Part shown: positions 1-12,400 of the stretch, piece by piece
How positions within the stretch are numbered: position 1 is the stretch's first letter
How the letters are laid out: every line of letters begins with the position of its first letter
NCBI GenBank assembly: GCA_013398275.1
Contig: VZSE01008980.1
Location: 1,251,869 to 1,315,868 of the forward strand
Direction of reading: 5' to 3'
From: Promerops cafer
Lineage: Eukaryota > Chordata > Aves > Passeriformes > Nectariniidae
DNA: 64,000 bases
The notes under the pieces: model-generated
Database searches by the model: none
What the model was told of the DNA's origin: nothing
What the model saw: the letters and a program-made list of their open reading frames with translations, nothing else
Program-made: the position numbers and the translations under genes

Positions 1-1213
1 CTGAGCTGAGTTACCTTTGCTGTGTTTGATAGGGATTAAGCAGAGGTTGTCCTGAAAATCATGGAGATTGTCATTCCAGAGTAGCCATTTCTTGCTAGTT
101 TTACCTTTTCACACAAATGAGATTAGAAAGACCAGAAAATGGGTCTCTCTTAGCATAGAAAAACCCAGTCAGGAGTTTGTGTCAAGTCTCATTTGCTATA
201 ATTTGCCTGACCTTGTTCCTGATGTTTTTACCAAGTACCAGAAGGGGAGCTGGGTTTACTGAGGACTTTTTGCAGAGTATGGAATCTCCTTTGTTCTCTG
301 TGTGTGTGTCTATATATAAATATACATATGGGTGTGTGGGTGTATATTTTATATTATTGAGTGTGGCGCAGGACATCAAACCCACATCATTTTTTTCCCC
401 TCCCAATGCCATATCTCTGGAGTCCTGATTTTTTGAGCTATTCCAAGAATGCTGTTGATGTCTGTGCTGTGGATGGATGGAAAACTCCTCCTGTCAATGG
501 CCTTTGCAGCTCCTCAGTGGTGGCTCTAACATTTTGGTAGCCCTCAGCAGCTCACATCAAAGAAGGATGGGAGCATCCAAGGAAAGACCCAATCCTTACC
601 TAGTGTGGAATAATTCTTGCAGGAGAGGAGAAGGAGATGCTGGGCAGTGGTCCTTAAATCCACACCAGTTCACAAAGCCTTGCAGCGATGTGTGAGAATC
701 ATTCCTGGGACAAGTTTCCAAATTGTTTAAGAAACCAAGCCCTAAATCCCGTTAGGATTAAAGGCCCTGAGGCATTTGGGAAAATGTTACCCTTTGGGAG
801 CCAAAAAGAGCCACAATTTTAAGTTGCATCTTCCAACCTTAGCAAAGGATTCCCTTCGTCATCATTCCAGCCAAAGCCTGTCTGCTCTGGGCACTGAAAT
901 TCCTTTCCTTTTCTATTAATCTCTGTCTAAAGCTGTATCTCCCCAGCAATGATCCATTACGTGGGAATTAGCTTCCCAGGAGGAGTTCTGATGCCAGAAA
1001 ATAGAATATTTCTGGCTTTTCTCTGTTCATTTTTTTCAACAAAGGTCTGAAAAACTTGAATGAAGAAGAGGGGAAAAATGTTAAACTTTGCCATGGGACA
1101 GAATTTCCTGAGCAGGCTGGAGGCATTGGATGGATCCAGACCTGTGGTTAACCTTTCCCAGTTTTCCAAGGTGTTTGGGACCAGGATATATTCAGGTCAC
1201 TGTATACATGAGT
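1..1213. other. Intergenic, no gene seen
   Basis: Unique AT-leaning sequence. Apart from the TG/TA repeat near 300, I see no repeat, exon or RNA gene. Confidence 0.6.
298..357 (+). repeat. Mixed TG / TA simple repeat
   Basis: Short (TG)n followed by TATATAAATATACATA and a second GTGTGTGGGTGT run. Low-complexity alternating purine-pyrimidine DNA. Confidence 0.7.
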
Positions 1214-1334
1214 AACCTGGGGTAGTGGAAGATGTCCTGTAAGGTCCCTTCTGTAAAGTCCCTTCCAACCCAAACCATTCTGGGGTTCTGGGATTCTGGG
1301 ATTCTGGGACTCTGGGGTTCTGGGATTCTGTGGA
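1214..1334 (+). mobile_element. CR1 LINE 3' end with expanded terminal repeats
   Basis: Contains the CR1 tail signature GTCCCTTCCAACCCAAACC followed by an unusually long run of the 8-bp terminal repeat of ATTCTGGG type (about 1277-1332, six to seven imperfect units). CR1 elements end in short repeats of this kind rather than poly-A. Confidence 0.8.
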
Positions 1335-3120
1335 ATTGTTTTGGTGTGAAAATCAGGTTATCACAGCTGCCTGGTTCTCAGGTTTTGGGCTGGGACAGCA
1401 GGAGCAGCTCATATCCCTCAGAGAGCCACCCGGGACATCACAACGCCTGATGTCACCTCATGGAAGGGCCAGGAGGTGTTCCTGCCCCAAAAACCCACCC
1501 AGGATACAGTGGGACATGACCAGAAGCCTGGGAAGCCTCTTTTCCCAGCTCCACCAAGCTCTGATGGTAACGAGGATCTGCTTTTATCTCTGTGGGTATT
1601 AACACCACTATAAACTCCCTAACACTGGAGTTCCCATAAAAACTGAGAGGTGGGACTCCCGAGAAACTGACCCGTCCCAGCTCTGGAAATAGTGCAGAGG
1701 GGGTTTTGTAACAGCTACAACTGTAATTTGAAGAGAGAAAGAGTGGTATTCCAACTATTTTGTCTTTAAAAGGAAATACTGAATAACTTATGGATAAGAC
1801 ATTAACCCCGGCCTCGACCACTGCGGTTGTTAAAGAGCCCTCGGCACTATTTGCAAGAGGGAAGGTGGAGGGTGTTAGTCTTGGATTCCTGCCTAAATTC
1901 CAGTTTAAGGAAATGCATCCCAACTACCTAAAGTTCCACCTGCATTTTTACTGGGTCTGTATTCCCAACCACGGATCAATAGGTCTGAATTTCTCTGCCC
2001 TTCACCAGTGAGAAAAGAGCTAAAGCTGCAGGGTGAGGCTGATTCAGCTGGGAATCTGCCATTCCTCCTTGCTTTTGGGGTAGGATTTATGGTTTGTATC
2101 TCAAGCCTTTACCTTTAGGCTTGTTCAGAGGTGGAGCAGATCTGGTGGTGGAAACCTGGGATGTTTAATTATCAAAAATACAGGGGGAAAGGGACCAGCA
2201 GGGCTGGGAGGATCCAGTATCCTCATTCTGGTCACATCCCAGAATGGTTCCTAATGCAGAAAATTCTCTTGGGCCCTCACATCTACTCAAGACTGGCCTC
2301 ACTGCCAAAACAGTTTTTAATTATCCTTCCAGAGGTCGTTATCACTAACAGCTCATCATTTTAATGGGATAAATATCCATCCCCTCCTGCAGCAGGATCC
2401 AGCGTGGCACAGGCACTGCTGCATTCCAGCCCAAAGGTGGCCACACTGCATCCACAGAAAAAAGTGATCCCTGTAAAACAAGTTAAAAACAGTCCTTCTG
2501 GATGGAAAATGGGGATATTTGAAGACATTTATTTTATCTTTCTTTGGTTTTAAAGATCACATGCTACCAGCGTGTGAAAAGGCATCGTTTTTCTTCCCTG
2601 GAGTTATTTATGATCCTAATCCTGCTCCACCCTGCATGTTACAGATTGTGAGGCTTTCAAGTGAAACCATTATTGCTTTAAAAAGCAGATCAAATCCTAT
2701 TTCCCACCCTTTTTTTTCACTTCATCTTCTCTGCACCCCAGCACGGGCACATTTTAATGGCAGGAATCAGTTTACCTTCACAGCCATTCCCACAAATATA
2801 GTTCAGGTTCCAGAGCGTGCAGGGAACTGTAAATTTGAGGGACACTTTGTATTTGGATATAAATATTTTTCCCACTTTGGCAAAGCATGTCTCACCTTGT
2901 CTTCATGAGGAATGATCTGCTGTCCTCTGCTATCCCAGTTTTGCATTTCAAAGCCACTCCTGATGTTTCCAAATGCTCAGGGGGGTGGTGGTGCTGCTTG
3001 TCCTGGTTTTGCAAATGACAATCCCCATGTGAAATGAGGTTTGGATGGATCTGATTATGCCCCTGGCACAGGGAACAGTGGGGTTAACAGGAATATTTAT
3101 TATTTGATGGGGCAAATTAA
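1335..3120. other. Intergenic, no gene seen
   Basis: Unique sequence with scattered stops in all frames. An AT-rich part at 2480-2900 has several TTTTAAAG-type words but nothing I can name. Confidence 0.55.
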
Positions 3121-3218
3121 CTGTGAGGGTGCTGAGGCCCTGGCACAGGGTGCCCAGAGAAGCTGTGGCTGCTCCATCCCTACAGGTGTTCAAGGACAGG
3201 TTGGATGGGGCATCTCAG
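3121..3218 (+). mobile_element. CR1 LINE fragment
   Basis: Contains the CR1 3' UTR signature GAGGCCCTGGCACAGGGTGC, then CAGAGAAGCTGTGGCTGC and the TTCAAGGACAGGTTGGATGG segment. It breaks off before the terminal repeats. Confidence 0.8.
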
Positions 3219-3894
3219 GCAAAGGACGTGGTGGCTGAGCTGAAGGAACGGCTCCCCAAGAGCCTCCAGGCTTGGCTCGTGCTCAGCTGTAGTAGGGTAG
3301 GAAGGAAATTTAATTCTTGTTGTTCCATCATGGTGGAATCCATGTCCCTGACCAGTCCATCCCAGTTTCAATGGGAAGGTGTTTCCCATCCTCCCGATCC
3401 CCTGCAGAAGGATATCCCCAGCTCATGAACTGTTTACAGCTGGACATCACCAGGGAGCAGACACTGCCTGCCCAGGCTTTCCCATTCCCACTCCCTCTGA
3501 ATTCCTGCTGGATTAGTGCTGTTCAGCTGGAAAAAAAAGAAATTGGGCTTCATGGACCCAGGCCTGGCTGGGCAGGATGCTGTAAATGTCTGGAGGGAAG
3601 GCAGTTGTGTCCATGACACACACAAGAGCCCCTCTTCCTCCTGCTGTTTTCCTTGTTTTGGAGCCATCCTGTTATTTGTGAGAAGTTGTCCATGTTTCAT
3701 TCAACCAGGACTCCTGCCCACTGAGGGGACACGTGGAGAATTGGCTCCAGGTGGGAAATGTCTGAGTCCAGGACTTGTCTGAGGAAATGTCTGAGAGCCT
3801 CAGCTCACAGCAAAGCTCGCAGGGGAGTGCAGACTCTGCTGGGGTGGATCAGGGCAGTTGGGGTTTACATCCTGTCCTTTTGCAGCCAAGACTT
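3219..3894. other. Intergenic, no gene seen
   Basis: Unique sequence between a CR1 fragment and LTR copy C. If the LTR had kept internal retroviral sequence downstream of its U5 end it would lie here, but no primer-binding-site-like start or gag frame is visible. Confidence 0.55.
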
Positions 3895-4344
3895 TGATGC
3901 CTCGAGGAGCTGGAACAGAGGCAAGACAGAGCTGGGAGGAATAAAGTGGAGATTTATTGAAGTGCCTTCAAAGGCCACAGCCTGGCAGTACCAGAGCCAC
4001 AGTCGTGGCTCTGCCCAGGTGGCTCCAAGATGGAAGCAAAAGAGAGCTTGGTCACGAGATCTCACATTTTTATAAGTTTTAGTCCATTTGCATAGAGGAG
4101 TTAACTGTCCAATTAATAGCTTTAAATTATGAAGTTTCATCCTCCTTGCTTGCTTGCTCCTCTTTCATGTTGTTTATGCTTTGGGCCTGAAGTTTGAAGG
4201 GATTGTCCTTGAGTCCCCAGCTAGAATAGGATTGTTTTGTCTTCACCACCCTGTGTAAAGATCCAAAGATCCTAGTAACATTTGATATAAAGCTAAAAGC
4301 TGCACACCAAAGCAGAACAGAAAAACTTAAAACTTAAGGTATCA
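3895..4344 (-). mobile_element. Endogenous retrovirus LTR, copy C (minus strand, diverged)
   Basis: 450 bp, with ends TGATACC and GGCATCA in element orientation. The same cassette is present on the minus strand: ATGCAAAT (4093-4086), a TATAAAAA box (4074-4067) and AATAAA (3958-3953). The rest is clearly more diverged from copies A and B, so it is an older insertion or another subfamily. No internal region is seen. Confidence 0.72.
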
Positions 4345-4600
4345 ACATCATGGGGAGTTTGTGCAACCCAGGGGACCAGGCAGGTCCTACAGGTGTGGGG
4401 TTGGAGAGGGGAAAATGCTGCTGATGCAGCTGGAACTCCCAGGATAAGGATTAAATGGCACAGAGAGAAAGGGGAACAACCCCTGAGAGCAGAGGTGCTG
4501 CTGCAGAGAGGGGCTGTGCAGGCAGGGGGGTGCTGTGGCTGTGGGAGATATCTGGGCACATCCCGGTGTTACTGCAGGGCAGCCTCACCCCAGCTGTGTG

Positions 4601-4714
4601 CAGAGGGCACCAGGGGCTGCAGAGGGCACCAGGGGATGCAGAGGGCACCAGGGCTGAAAGGGCACCAGGGGATGCAGAGAGCACCAGGGGCTGCCAAGGG
4701 GCACCAGGGGCTGC
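4601..4714 (+). repeat. 19-bp minisatellite
   Basis: About six imperfect tandem copies of CAGAGGGCACCAGGGGCTG, with C/A variation near the end of each unit. It lies shortly after LTR copy C. Confidence 0.85.
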
Positions 4715-6243
4715 CAATGGAGATGCTCCACAGAGCAGCAGGAATTCTGAGCAGGATTTAATGATGGTATGAAACACCACACGATGGAGATACTCTGCGT
4801 GGAGCTCCTGGTGTCCTGCTGCTTATTTTTAATGCACACTCCAGCCCTGAGATGCAGGAACTTTCCAAAGACCACAGATGGGGCACCTATGGATGGTGTC
4901 CCTGCCCATCTGAGGGAAGTTCTGGCCCAGAATAGAGTGGAAGCATGTTTACTTCTTAATCTGGAGCTCAGACATGAAGCTGGGCTCCTGGAGGATGGAG
5001 GAGTCAGACAGTTGGTGTGTTCAGGACAGAAAACACCCTTGGGCAAAGCACAGTTTTTGGTGAGTCTGCGAGTCTTGAGCATCCCATGGGATGAGAGACC
5101 TGGTACTACGGATACCCATGAGAGGAGGGGGATTTATCTCCACCTGGGAGCTGGAGGTGGCATGTTTAGGAGCAGGTTGAGCTGTGAGTGTGTCTGGTAC
5201 AAGCTGACGTAGCTTTCAGACCAGAATAGGTTTCCATTTTCCACCTTCCAGGCAATCACGGAGGAAAGAGATTGTCTCATTTTCTCGTGTACATATATCT
5301 CGTCTCCCAGTTGCCGAGGCAACACTGTATATGTTTGCAGGCTGGAAGGATCTGGGGATGGAAAATGAAGCCAGGGAGTGGACTGAGGAGAGAAGTCCAG
5401 CAGGAATTTTCCCCATGACTTTCGTGGCCGATTGGCTAGTGCTAATTTAAAGCGCTCTCCGGGGATTAGTCATCAAACCTGAGATTTTCATTTTTATTAT
5501 TTTAAATCGACCGCAGTTGCTCCTGGGAGGCTGTTTTTCATGTTGAAATTAACCTCGTGGAGATGTAGCCGGTGGGGGCTGCAGGATGGGAGCCAGCAGG
5601 GAGGGTAATTCCATAGAAACACAAACAAGGTACAACATCTTGCTCCAGCCGGTGGAGAGCTGAGCCCCGGGGAGCAGCAGTGCAGCCTGCTGCTTCCAGC
5701 CTGATGGGAGGCACCTGGATACCTGCATTTTCCCCGTGGCCACTCAGTGCATGATGGTGATGTGTCTGCAGCCCCGGGGCTTGTTTTTTTAGGGTGCCTC
5801 CAGCACAGGGAGAAGCTGCTGCAAGGATCACCTGGAAAAACCCTGCACGTAGCTCCTCGTGCCAAGGAAGCTCCTGGTTGCAACTTTGAGAGTCCCGTGG
5901 CACAACTGAAGGTTCTTAGAAGTTTCTTTTTCTCCCAGGTCTGGGGGTCATCATTTCCTGACAGATCTTGCTGCCACTGTGCCACAGTTTGCACTCGAGG
6001 TGGACACTGCCCCAGATTTGGAGCGTCCCTTGGGCAGGGAACGGGAGGGAACTCTGGGGGATGTGGGAGCAGTTTTGTGGATGCCTTGGAGAGCTGAAGA
6101 AGGACATTGTTGAGAACAATTAGTTTCTCTATGTTCAGGCCTGCTGCACTGCTCAGAAAGTCACAGAAGATTCCTGCCTGCTCCAGAGAGGTTTTGGGGG
6201 ATTGTGCCTTTTAAATTCTTACTGATTTTAAGGTTTATTTGTA
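4715..6243. other. Intergenic with a candidate regulatory block at 5420-5580
   Basis: No gene. Positions 5420-5580 stand out: CGATTGGCTAG (CCAAT-box-like on the minus strand), then TAATTT and TTTAAATCGACCGC. The block is CpG-containing yet AT-rich, a composition often seen in conserved non-coding elements. Conservation itself cannot be judged here. Confidence 0.4.
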
Positions 6244-6445
6244 TTACTGTGAGGGTGCCGAGGCCTTGGCACAGGGTGGCCACCGAAGCTGTGGCTGCCC
6301 CTGGATCCCTGGAAGTGTCCAAGGCCAGGTTGGACAGGGCTTGGAACAACCTGGGACAGTGGAAGGTGTCCGTGCCCATGGCAGGGTGTGGGACTGGATG
6401 GGCTTTAAATTCCCTTCCAAGCCAAACTATTTTGGGATTCTACCC
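6244..6445 (+). mobile_element. CR1 LINE 3' fragment
   Basis: About 200 bp of CR1 3' UTR: CTTGGCACAGGGTGGCC, AAGTGTCCAAGGCCAGGTTG, TGGAAGGTGTCCGTGCCCAT and the end CCCTTCCAAGCC, ending near TTTTGGGATTCT. Confidence 0.85.
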
Positions 6446-8888
6446 TGCAGCCTGAATTGCCCTGGCAGGGACAGAGCCAGGCCCACATAGGCACCTCCCA
6501 TCCATCCTTCCCATCACTCTTTCCCCCAGTCCGTCTGGCACTTTGACTCTCCATGGACTGTGTGTGTGATGAAAAAGCCCCTCCAGCTCTTTCAAAGCAT
6601 TTTGGGGGGTTTCCTCCAGCAGAAGTGACCTTTTCTCTACCTCTTCCCCTCCTCACCCCTGCCTGTAAAAGGCGATTTGTGCTGTGACTTCAAAACACTT
6701 GGCAGAAGGTTGGTATTTCTGCTGGGCAGCTTCCCCTGGCTTTTTTCATCTCAAGCAAATAAATAAGGCAAGAACTTCACAAGGCAAAGGGAAGCAGTGG
6801 AGGTGGCAGTGCCATTCCTGCTGGAAAGCTGGCAATCCCCACCTCTGCTAAATGAGGTTCAGGGAGGACATGTGGTACGTGTATTTCTAGTCTCATCGTT
6901 TGATTTCACTGCCTCGAGGCTGGTTTTTGCATCCTTTGTTGTCAATCACTTGAGAACAGACTTAAAAATAGACAAACTGCCAAGGAATTGGTGGTCAGAA
7001 ATCCTCCTTGCATGCAACACAGGATTCAGTACGTGTGGGTAAGGAGATGCTGATGCTGAAGTCCCCCTGGGGTATTTCTGCAACCTCCCCCTTCCCCTCT
7101 CTGGTCTCTGGGCCCTTCCCTGTGGGTGACCCTTGGCTTTGGGGCAGTTGCAAGGGGGCCCAGAGGGGTCTGTCTGTCTGTCCTCGGGGAGAAGGGGCTG
7201 AGCAGGGTGCGGGTGTCTGGGAGCAGCATGTGGAGGGTGCTTACAGCCAGAGCGTTCTCAGCTGCTGGGAAAAAGGCTGTAAAACGTGATTCCCACCATT
7301 CCAGCCCTCTGGGTTCGGACTACATCAAATTGGGTATTTTTCCTCTGGCACAAACCAAAACCTGATGCGCCAGAGGATGGTAAAGCCCTTGCTTAATCCC
7401 TTTAATTGCTTAATACCACAGCCAGCAAGGAAATGTGTTCTGATCCCGTTAATCTTTGCTCTGAAAGAAAAGCTTTTGTAATCGTATCCATAGCTCAAAA
7501 CCCCCTGTTCTTCCCATAGCCTAGAAAAACACCCTTCCCTCGCCATCACCACCAGCAGGCCCTTCAGCAGGTTAATGGCAGAGGAAGAAAATGCTGTTTT
7601 CCATCTTAAAACCCCCCAAAAATAAAAAAAGAGGCGAAGCACAAGGTCCAGCTCAGCAGGAGGTGGGAGCAGGATGGCACTGGGCAAGGCAAAGGGGCTG
7701 CCCCCAATTGAGGGGATGCTCCAGGGAGCTGCCTGGCTCCCTGCCAAGGTTTTTAGCCCCTCCAGCTTCCAAAGCCCCACACTTCATCCAAAGAGGAAGA
7801 GAGGAAAAGCTGGGAGGGAGGGAGGGTGTTTCTGGTATTGAGCAGCAGTGCAGGGCTATTTCTCTCAGCAGCTGACAGTGTAAATGCATTTCCTGGCAGG
7901 CAGCTCACTCTGTATTAAAATTCTTGATGAAGATTATTAAAGTGTGTTTATGAAAAGCCTGCGAGTGCTTCTTGGACTCCAAGCTGCCTGTGCAGAATGA
8001 CACGTTTGGGCTGAGTGCTCAGGGGTTATTAAAACCTGGCTGGCCAAACCCACCCGCTCCACTGGCTCCAGGTGGGATCTGCAGGAAACTGGATGGTCCC
8101 AGTTTGCTCAAAAGGGAACCAGTGTGGGGTAACTGCGGCTGCTGCAACCCCATAACCATTCCCCAAAGCCTTGCTGCAAATGTATTTGAGTGTGTACACG
8201 ACTGTGGGGTGGGCTTCTGCTGCCCCGGGAGGGTTGGGGGGTGCAGTGAGGTCACAGGGATGCTGAGGAGCCTCGGGGCTGTGCTCACTCCATCTTCTCC
8301 CCTGACAGGGGGGCAGCTGCAGTGACCACCCCTGCACTGGTGCCAGCAAAGCTTTTGGGAGACATTCCATGCTGGAGACAGAGCCATTGAATTCTAGGCA
8401 CAGACAAATGTCCCCTTGGCAATGCCACCTCCTCTGCTGGCACCTGGAGGTCCTGTCACCCTGACATCCTTGGCCCCAACTCTCTTCTCTCTATGCTCTT
8501 CCCTTCCCAGCCTGAGGTAGGGTTTTTTTAACGTGGGAGACCAGGTTGGATATCTAAATATATGTCCTTACAAAAAAAAAAGTTTCCAAGAACAATGGTG
8601 GAAAGAGCCCAAAAATGTGCTAAGGAGGATGAATGCATTAGGATTGGAGTCCAAGCAAAATATCAGAAGGGTGAATCAGAAAGAAGGAAAGGAAGGGGAA
8701 AGAAATAGAAACGTATGGAGTTCTTAAAAAGCCTTTTTTTCCTTTTAATGTTAATGGCAGCTTTTCAATTTGAGTTTGAGTGCTGGAGAAATGTGTCCAC
8801 TGCTGCTGCCTGGAGCTGTGCTCTGAGGGGATGCGAAGGCATTGTTGCAGTGACACGTTCAATCTGGTTTCAGTCCAGCCCCATTCAG
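6446..8888. other. Intergenic with a candidate regulatory block at 7858-7995
   Basis: No gene or named repeat. Positions 7858-7995 are AT-rich and non-repetitive, with TGTAAATGCATTT, GTATTAAAATTC and AGATTATTAAAG, and may be a conserved element. Confidence 0.4.
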
Positions 8889-8931
8889 AAATACAGAATA
8901 GTTTGGTTGGAAGGGACCTTTGGAGGTCACA
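8889..8931 (-). mobile_element. Short CR1 LINE tail fragment
   Basis: Reverse complement of the CR1 tail: AGAATAGTTTGGTTGGAAGG then GACCTTTGGAGGTCA. Only the last 40 or so bases of the element remain. Confidence 0.65.
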
Positions 8932-9205
8932 TTCTTAGAGGAACATGCCTTAATTCTTTCAGGTTTTCCTCTGGGGTTTCCCTCTTGGCTCCTGATACCT
9001 CTGGCTCATCTCTGTAAAACCTCCCGTGTGTCACAGCACACCCAGCACATCCTCCTAACCCTGGGGGGTCAGAGACAGCGTGTCCTGGGCAAACCTGGCA
9101 TTATTCCCCTCCTCCTTCAAGTCTAGTTTAAAGCTCTTCCCCTTGGAGAAAGGTGAATCCCATCTGCTGCCAGTGATCCTGGTGCTGCTCAGGCCATCCC
9201 CTTAG

Positions 9206-9468
9206 TGCCAGGACACAGGGAATGGGTTTAAATTGCCAGAGAGCAGGTTTAGGAGGGATATTGGGAAGGAATTCTTCCCTGTGAGAATGGTGAGGCCCTG
9301 GCACAGGGTGCCCAGAGCAGCTGTGGCTGCCCCTGCATCCCTGGAAGTGTCCAAGGCCAGGCTGGACGGGGCTTGGAGCAGCCTGGGACAGTGGAAGGTG
9401 TCCCTGGCCGTGGCAGGGGGTGGAATGAGATGAGCTTTAACTCCCTTCCAAACCATTCTGCGATTGTG
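9206..9468 (+). mobile_element. CR1 LINE 3' fragment (longest intergenic plus-strand copy)
   Basis: About 260 bp including the further-upstream segment GGAATGGGTTTAAATTGCCA and GGATATTGGGAAGGAATTCT, then the usual GGCACAGGGTGCCCAGAGC, GTGTCCAAGGCCAGGCTGG and AACTCCCTTCCAAACCATTC. Confidence 0.87.
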
Positions 9469-12400
9469 AGTGTTGGTTGGGCAGCCCAGCAGGATGAACT
9501 CTGGGGGGTGCTGAAGCTGTAGTGCATTTCCTGGAGCAGGGGCAGCCCTGTGCCCTCTGCAAGTGGCATCACCCTGGGCTAGGCTGGTTTTCTACATCTG
9601 CTTGTGGTGGCTGCTGCAAACTCGAGCATCAGCCTGGGTGTCCTGGCAGATCTCTGTCCTCTTTTGTGCTTTGGGGAGGCTAAACCCAAGTTGTCTTGTC
9701 CCTTATCTCTACCCTTTTATTGATGGATCTGTCCCTTCTCTTCTCCTGCAGCTCAGACCCCTTCCCACATTATCAGAGGTTCCAGCCTCAGGAGTGCTGA
9801 TTGCTGAGGGCAGATGAAGAGGCCAGAAAACAAATATTGTAATAAAATCTTGATTTTGCTTGCATGAAACGGGAAGAATGAGGGTCAATGAGGATGGAGT
9901 GGTGGCTGCAGGCAGAGGTGGGAGGAGAACTGGGACACCAAGCCCAAATTCATACCCTGGTGACTGTGACATCCATCAGGGTTAAAGACAATCTGTGTCT
10001 CATTAATCATCTGATATAAACAGAGGGAGACTCACTGGAACAGAGCGGTGTCACTGGATGAATGGCCTGGAGTTGGAAAATAAACATTTCAAGCTCTGTC
10101 TCGGCGTTTATTTTTGCTAAATGCCTTCTCTGCACCCGGCTGTTCTGCTCACAGCGGGGAACCACTGCCCCAAATCCATCCCCAGGAGCAGTGCTGGAGC
10201 AGGGATGTGGGATGCTGGGTGAGGAATGCACCAAACAGGGTGCAGGAAAAGTCCTGGGGCAGCCAGAGTAGACTGCCCTGGGTGCTTTTATGCCTTAACT
10301 GTGAGCTAAGGGGTTTCTCTCTCGGTGTCCCTTGGGCTGCAGCAGGTGGGAAGCGCAGCAGCGCGGTTGGCCTTGGGCAGGATTGCATCCTTGGAATCCC
10401 AGCCTGTGGTCAGCTGTGGCCCAGGGAAGTGGCCCTTGTGTCTCCAGAGATGCTCTCCACGTTCACACACTGCTGGATTTCCACGAACCACAGTTGTTTT
10501 TTCTTCAAACCTCTCATTCCTGTTGGGGTTTTTTCCCTCCCCACTTCCCTCTGCACAAACCCACCAGGTGCAGTCCGGAATCCACGCTCACCCCAATATG
10601 TCTTTATTCTGATTTATGAACGTGGTTATTGTATAGATGATTAGAGACATATTTGGGGACGTTTTACCACCTCAGAGCAGACGTGTAGCTGTTACAGAGC
10701 AGTTAATCCTTTACAAATGTGGTTTTAATCATGCCACATTTCACACATGATAACTGTCCTATTCCCTGTAATGGATAGCTGGCAACCTCTGTATAAAGAA
10801 TTTAATTTCAAGCTATTTTTTTTTCCCACAGGCTCATTAACTTCTGCTGCTCAGGAGATATTAACAAAACCACAAGTGGATGGCTCAGCTCCGATATCCA
10901 ACCCTTCCACATCCCACGAGGATCCCAGCTGGTGCATTTGCTGTACAAGGATCTTCACAGGGAGAGGGATTTGCTGAGCCCTGAGCAGGTGGGTGCATTT
11001 TGCAGCATCAATGGTCCTGTTACCTGATTATTTTTACCATATCTCAGTGCACCTTGTTCCACCTTTGCCATGCTGCCTGTTGTGGTTTCAAGAAGCTGGA
11101 AGTACAACATATCCCCACTGCTGTGACATCAGGAATAATAAATTCCATTAGGAATGGCATTTTGGGCTTTAGGTTTCTGCTGGTGAGAAGAAAACAAGCC
11201 TCCCCCCAAGCTCAGCTATGCTTGGTAGGAAAATAAATGACAGAAACGCTGGCTTTTCCTGTGCCTGCTGACTTGACATGCCATCCAACCTGGTTCCCAT
11301 CCAGCTCATCAGCCACTCCCCAGCATGGGCTGGTTGCAGGAGAAGACAGGTTGAGAAAAGAAAGAATGTCCACTGAATTAAATGATTTTAGCTGGAAAAA
11401 TAAACTCTTAATGCAGCTGGAAGGCAGTGCCTGCCTGGTGCCCCCCCAGCTTAGCAGGAGAGGCTGCCATGCAGCAGGAGGGCTCCCTGCCACCCGAGCT
11501 GCTCCGTGCTGAGCCAAGGAAATGCAGAAGTGTGGGACCCTGAGTCCCTGCCCTGTCCCCAGTGTGCCACCCCCTCCTTGTGTCCCCAGCGCTGGCTGGC
11601 AGGGAAGGGGCAGCAGCCCTCTGCCTTGGGAGAGCCCTGCCTGGAGCCATCACTCAGCCCTGCAGGGAGCCCTGCCTGACCCCTTTTGTGGCTCTTTTGT
11701 GTCTGGGACTCCACACTGATGGGTTTTGTCCCTGACACCCCCCTGCCCCAGCGTCCCCAGCCCCTGGGCCAACGGGGCTGCCAGGGAGGACAAGGGGGCA
11801 TTCTTTGGAGAGCAGTGGGAGATGTCACGGCAGGGCAGCGGCCCCCACACCGCCCACACTGCCCTCCACACCTGGGTCACGCTGGGCACTGGCATTTCTG
11901 GGACAGTCTGGGGCACCACAAGTGAGCTGAGCACAGAGGAAGGATGAGGAGATGGGGTCAGGGCTCGGGGATCGTGGCAAGCAGCCAGGGAAAGGTGACA
12001 TCCCACTGGACCCTTCTCCAGCAGCCCAGGCAGCGAGGGTTACGGGCCTGAGCTATTCCCAGCTGCCTTTGCAGTGTCCCACTGGCACCCCACGTCGTGT
12101 GGGAGCCCCCCAGCCCCACGTGCTGTTTGTTTTGGAATGAAGGAGGCTTTGTCTGTGGAGTTTTCCACAGTCCACCTTCTAAACTTCCCCATTCCTGGCC
12201 TTCATCACACCCAGCAGCTCCCAGCACAGTCGAATGTTCTGGTGGCCAGGTGCTGCTCCCATGGCTGACCTCCCCACAGTGGTGGATGTTGGTGCGTGGG
12301 TGGGATGCTGGGCGAGATCTCCTTTTCCTGCTCTTCTCCCTGTGATCCCTTCCAGCACGGCTGTTTCCACTCTCCTTTTCCATGAGATGTTGCCCTGCCT

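Noticed and set aside
1277..1332. Telomere-like repeat
   Set aside because: The unit is TTCTGGG type, not TTAGGG, and it follows a CR1 tail directly.
4393..4780. Repetitive frames rich in Gly, His, Gln or Pro, Ser
   Set aside because: Caused by the 19-bp minisatellite.
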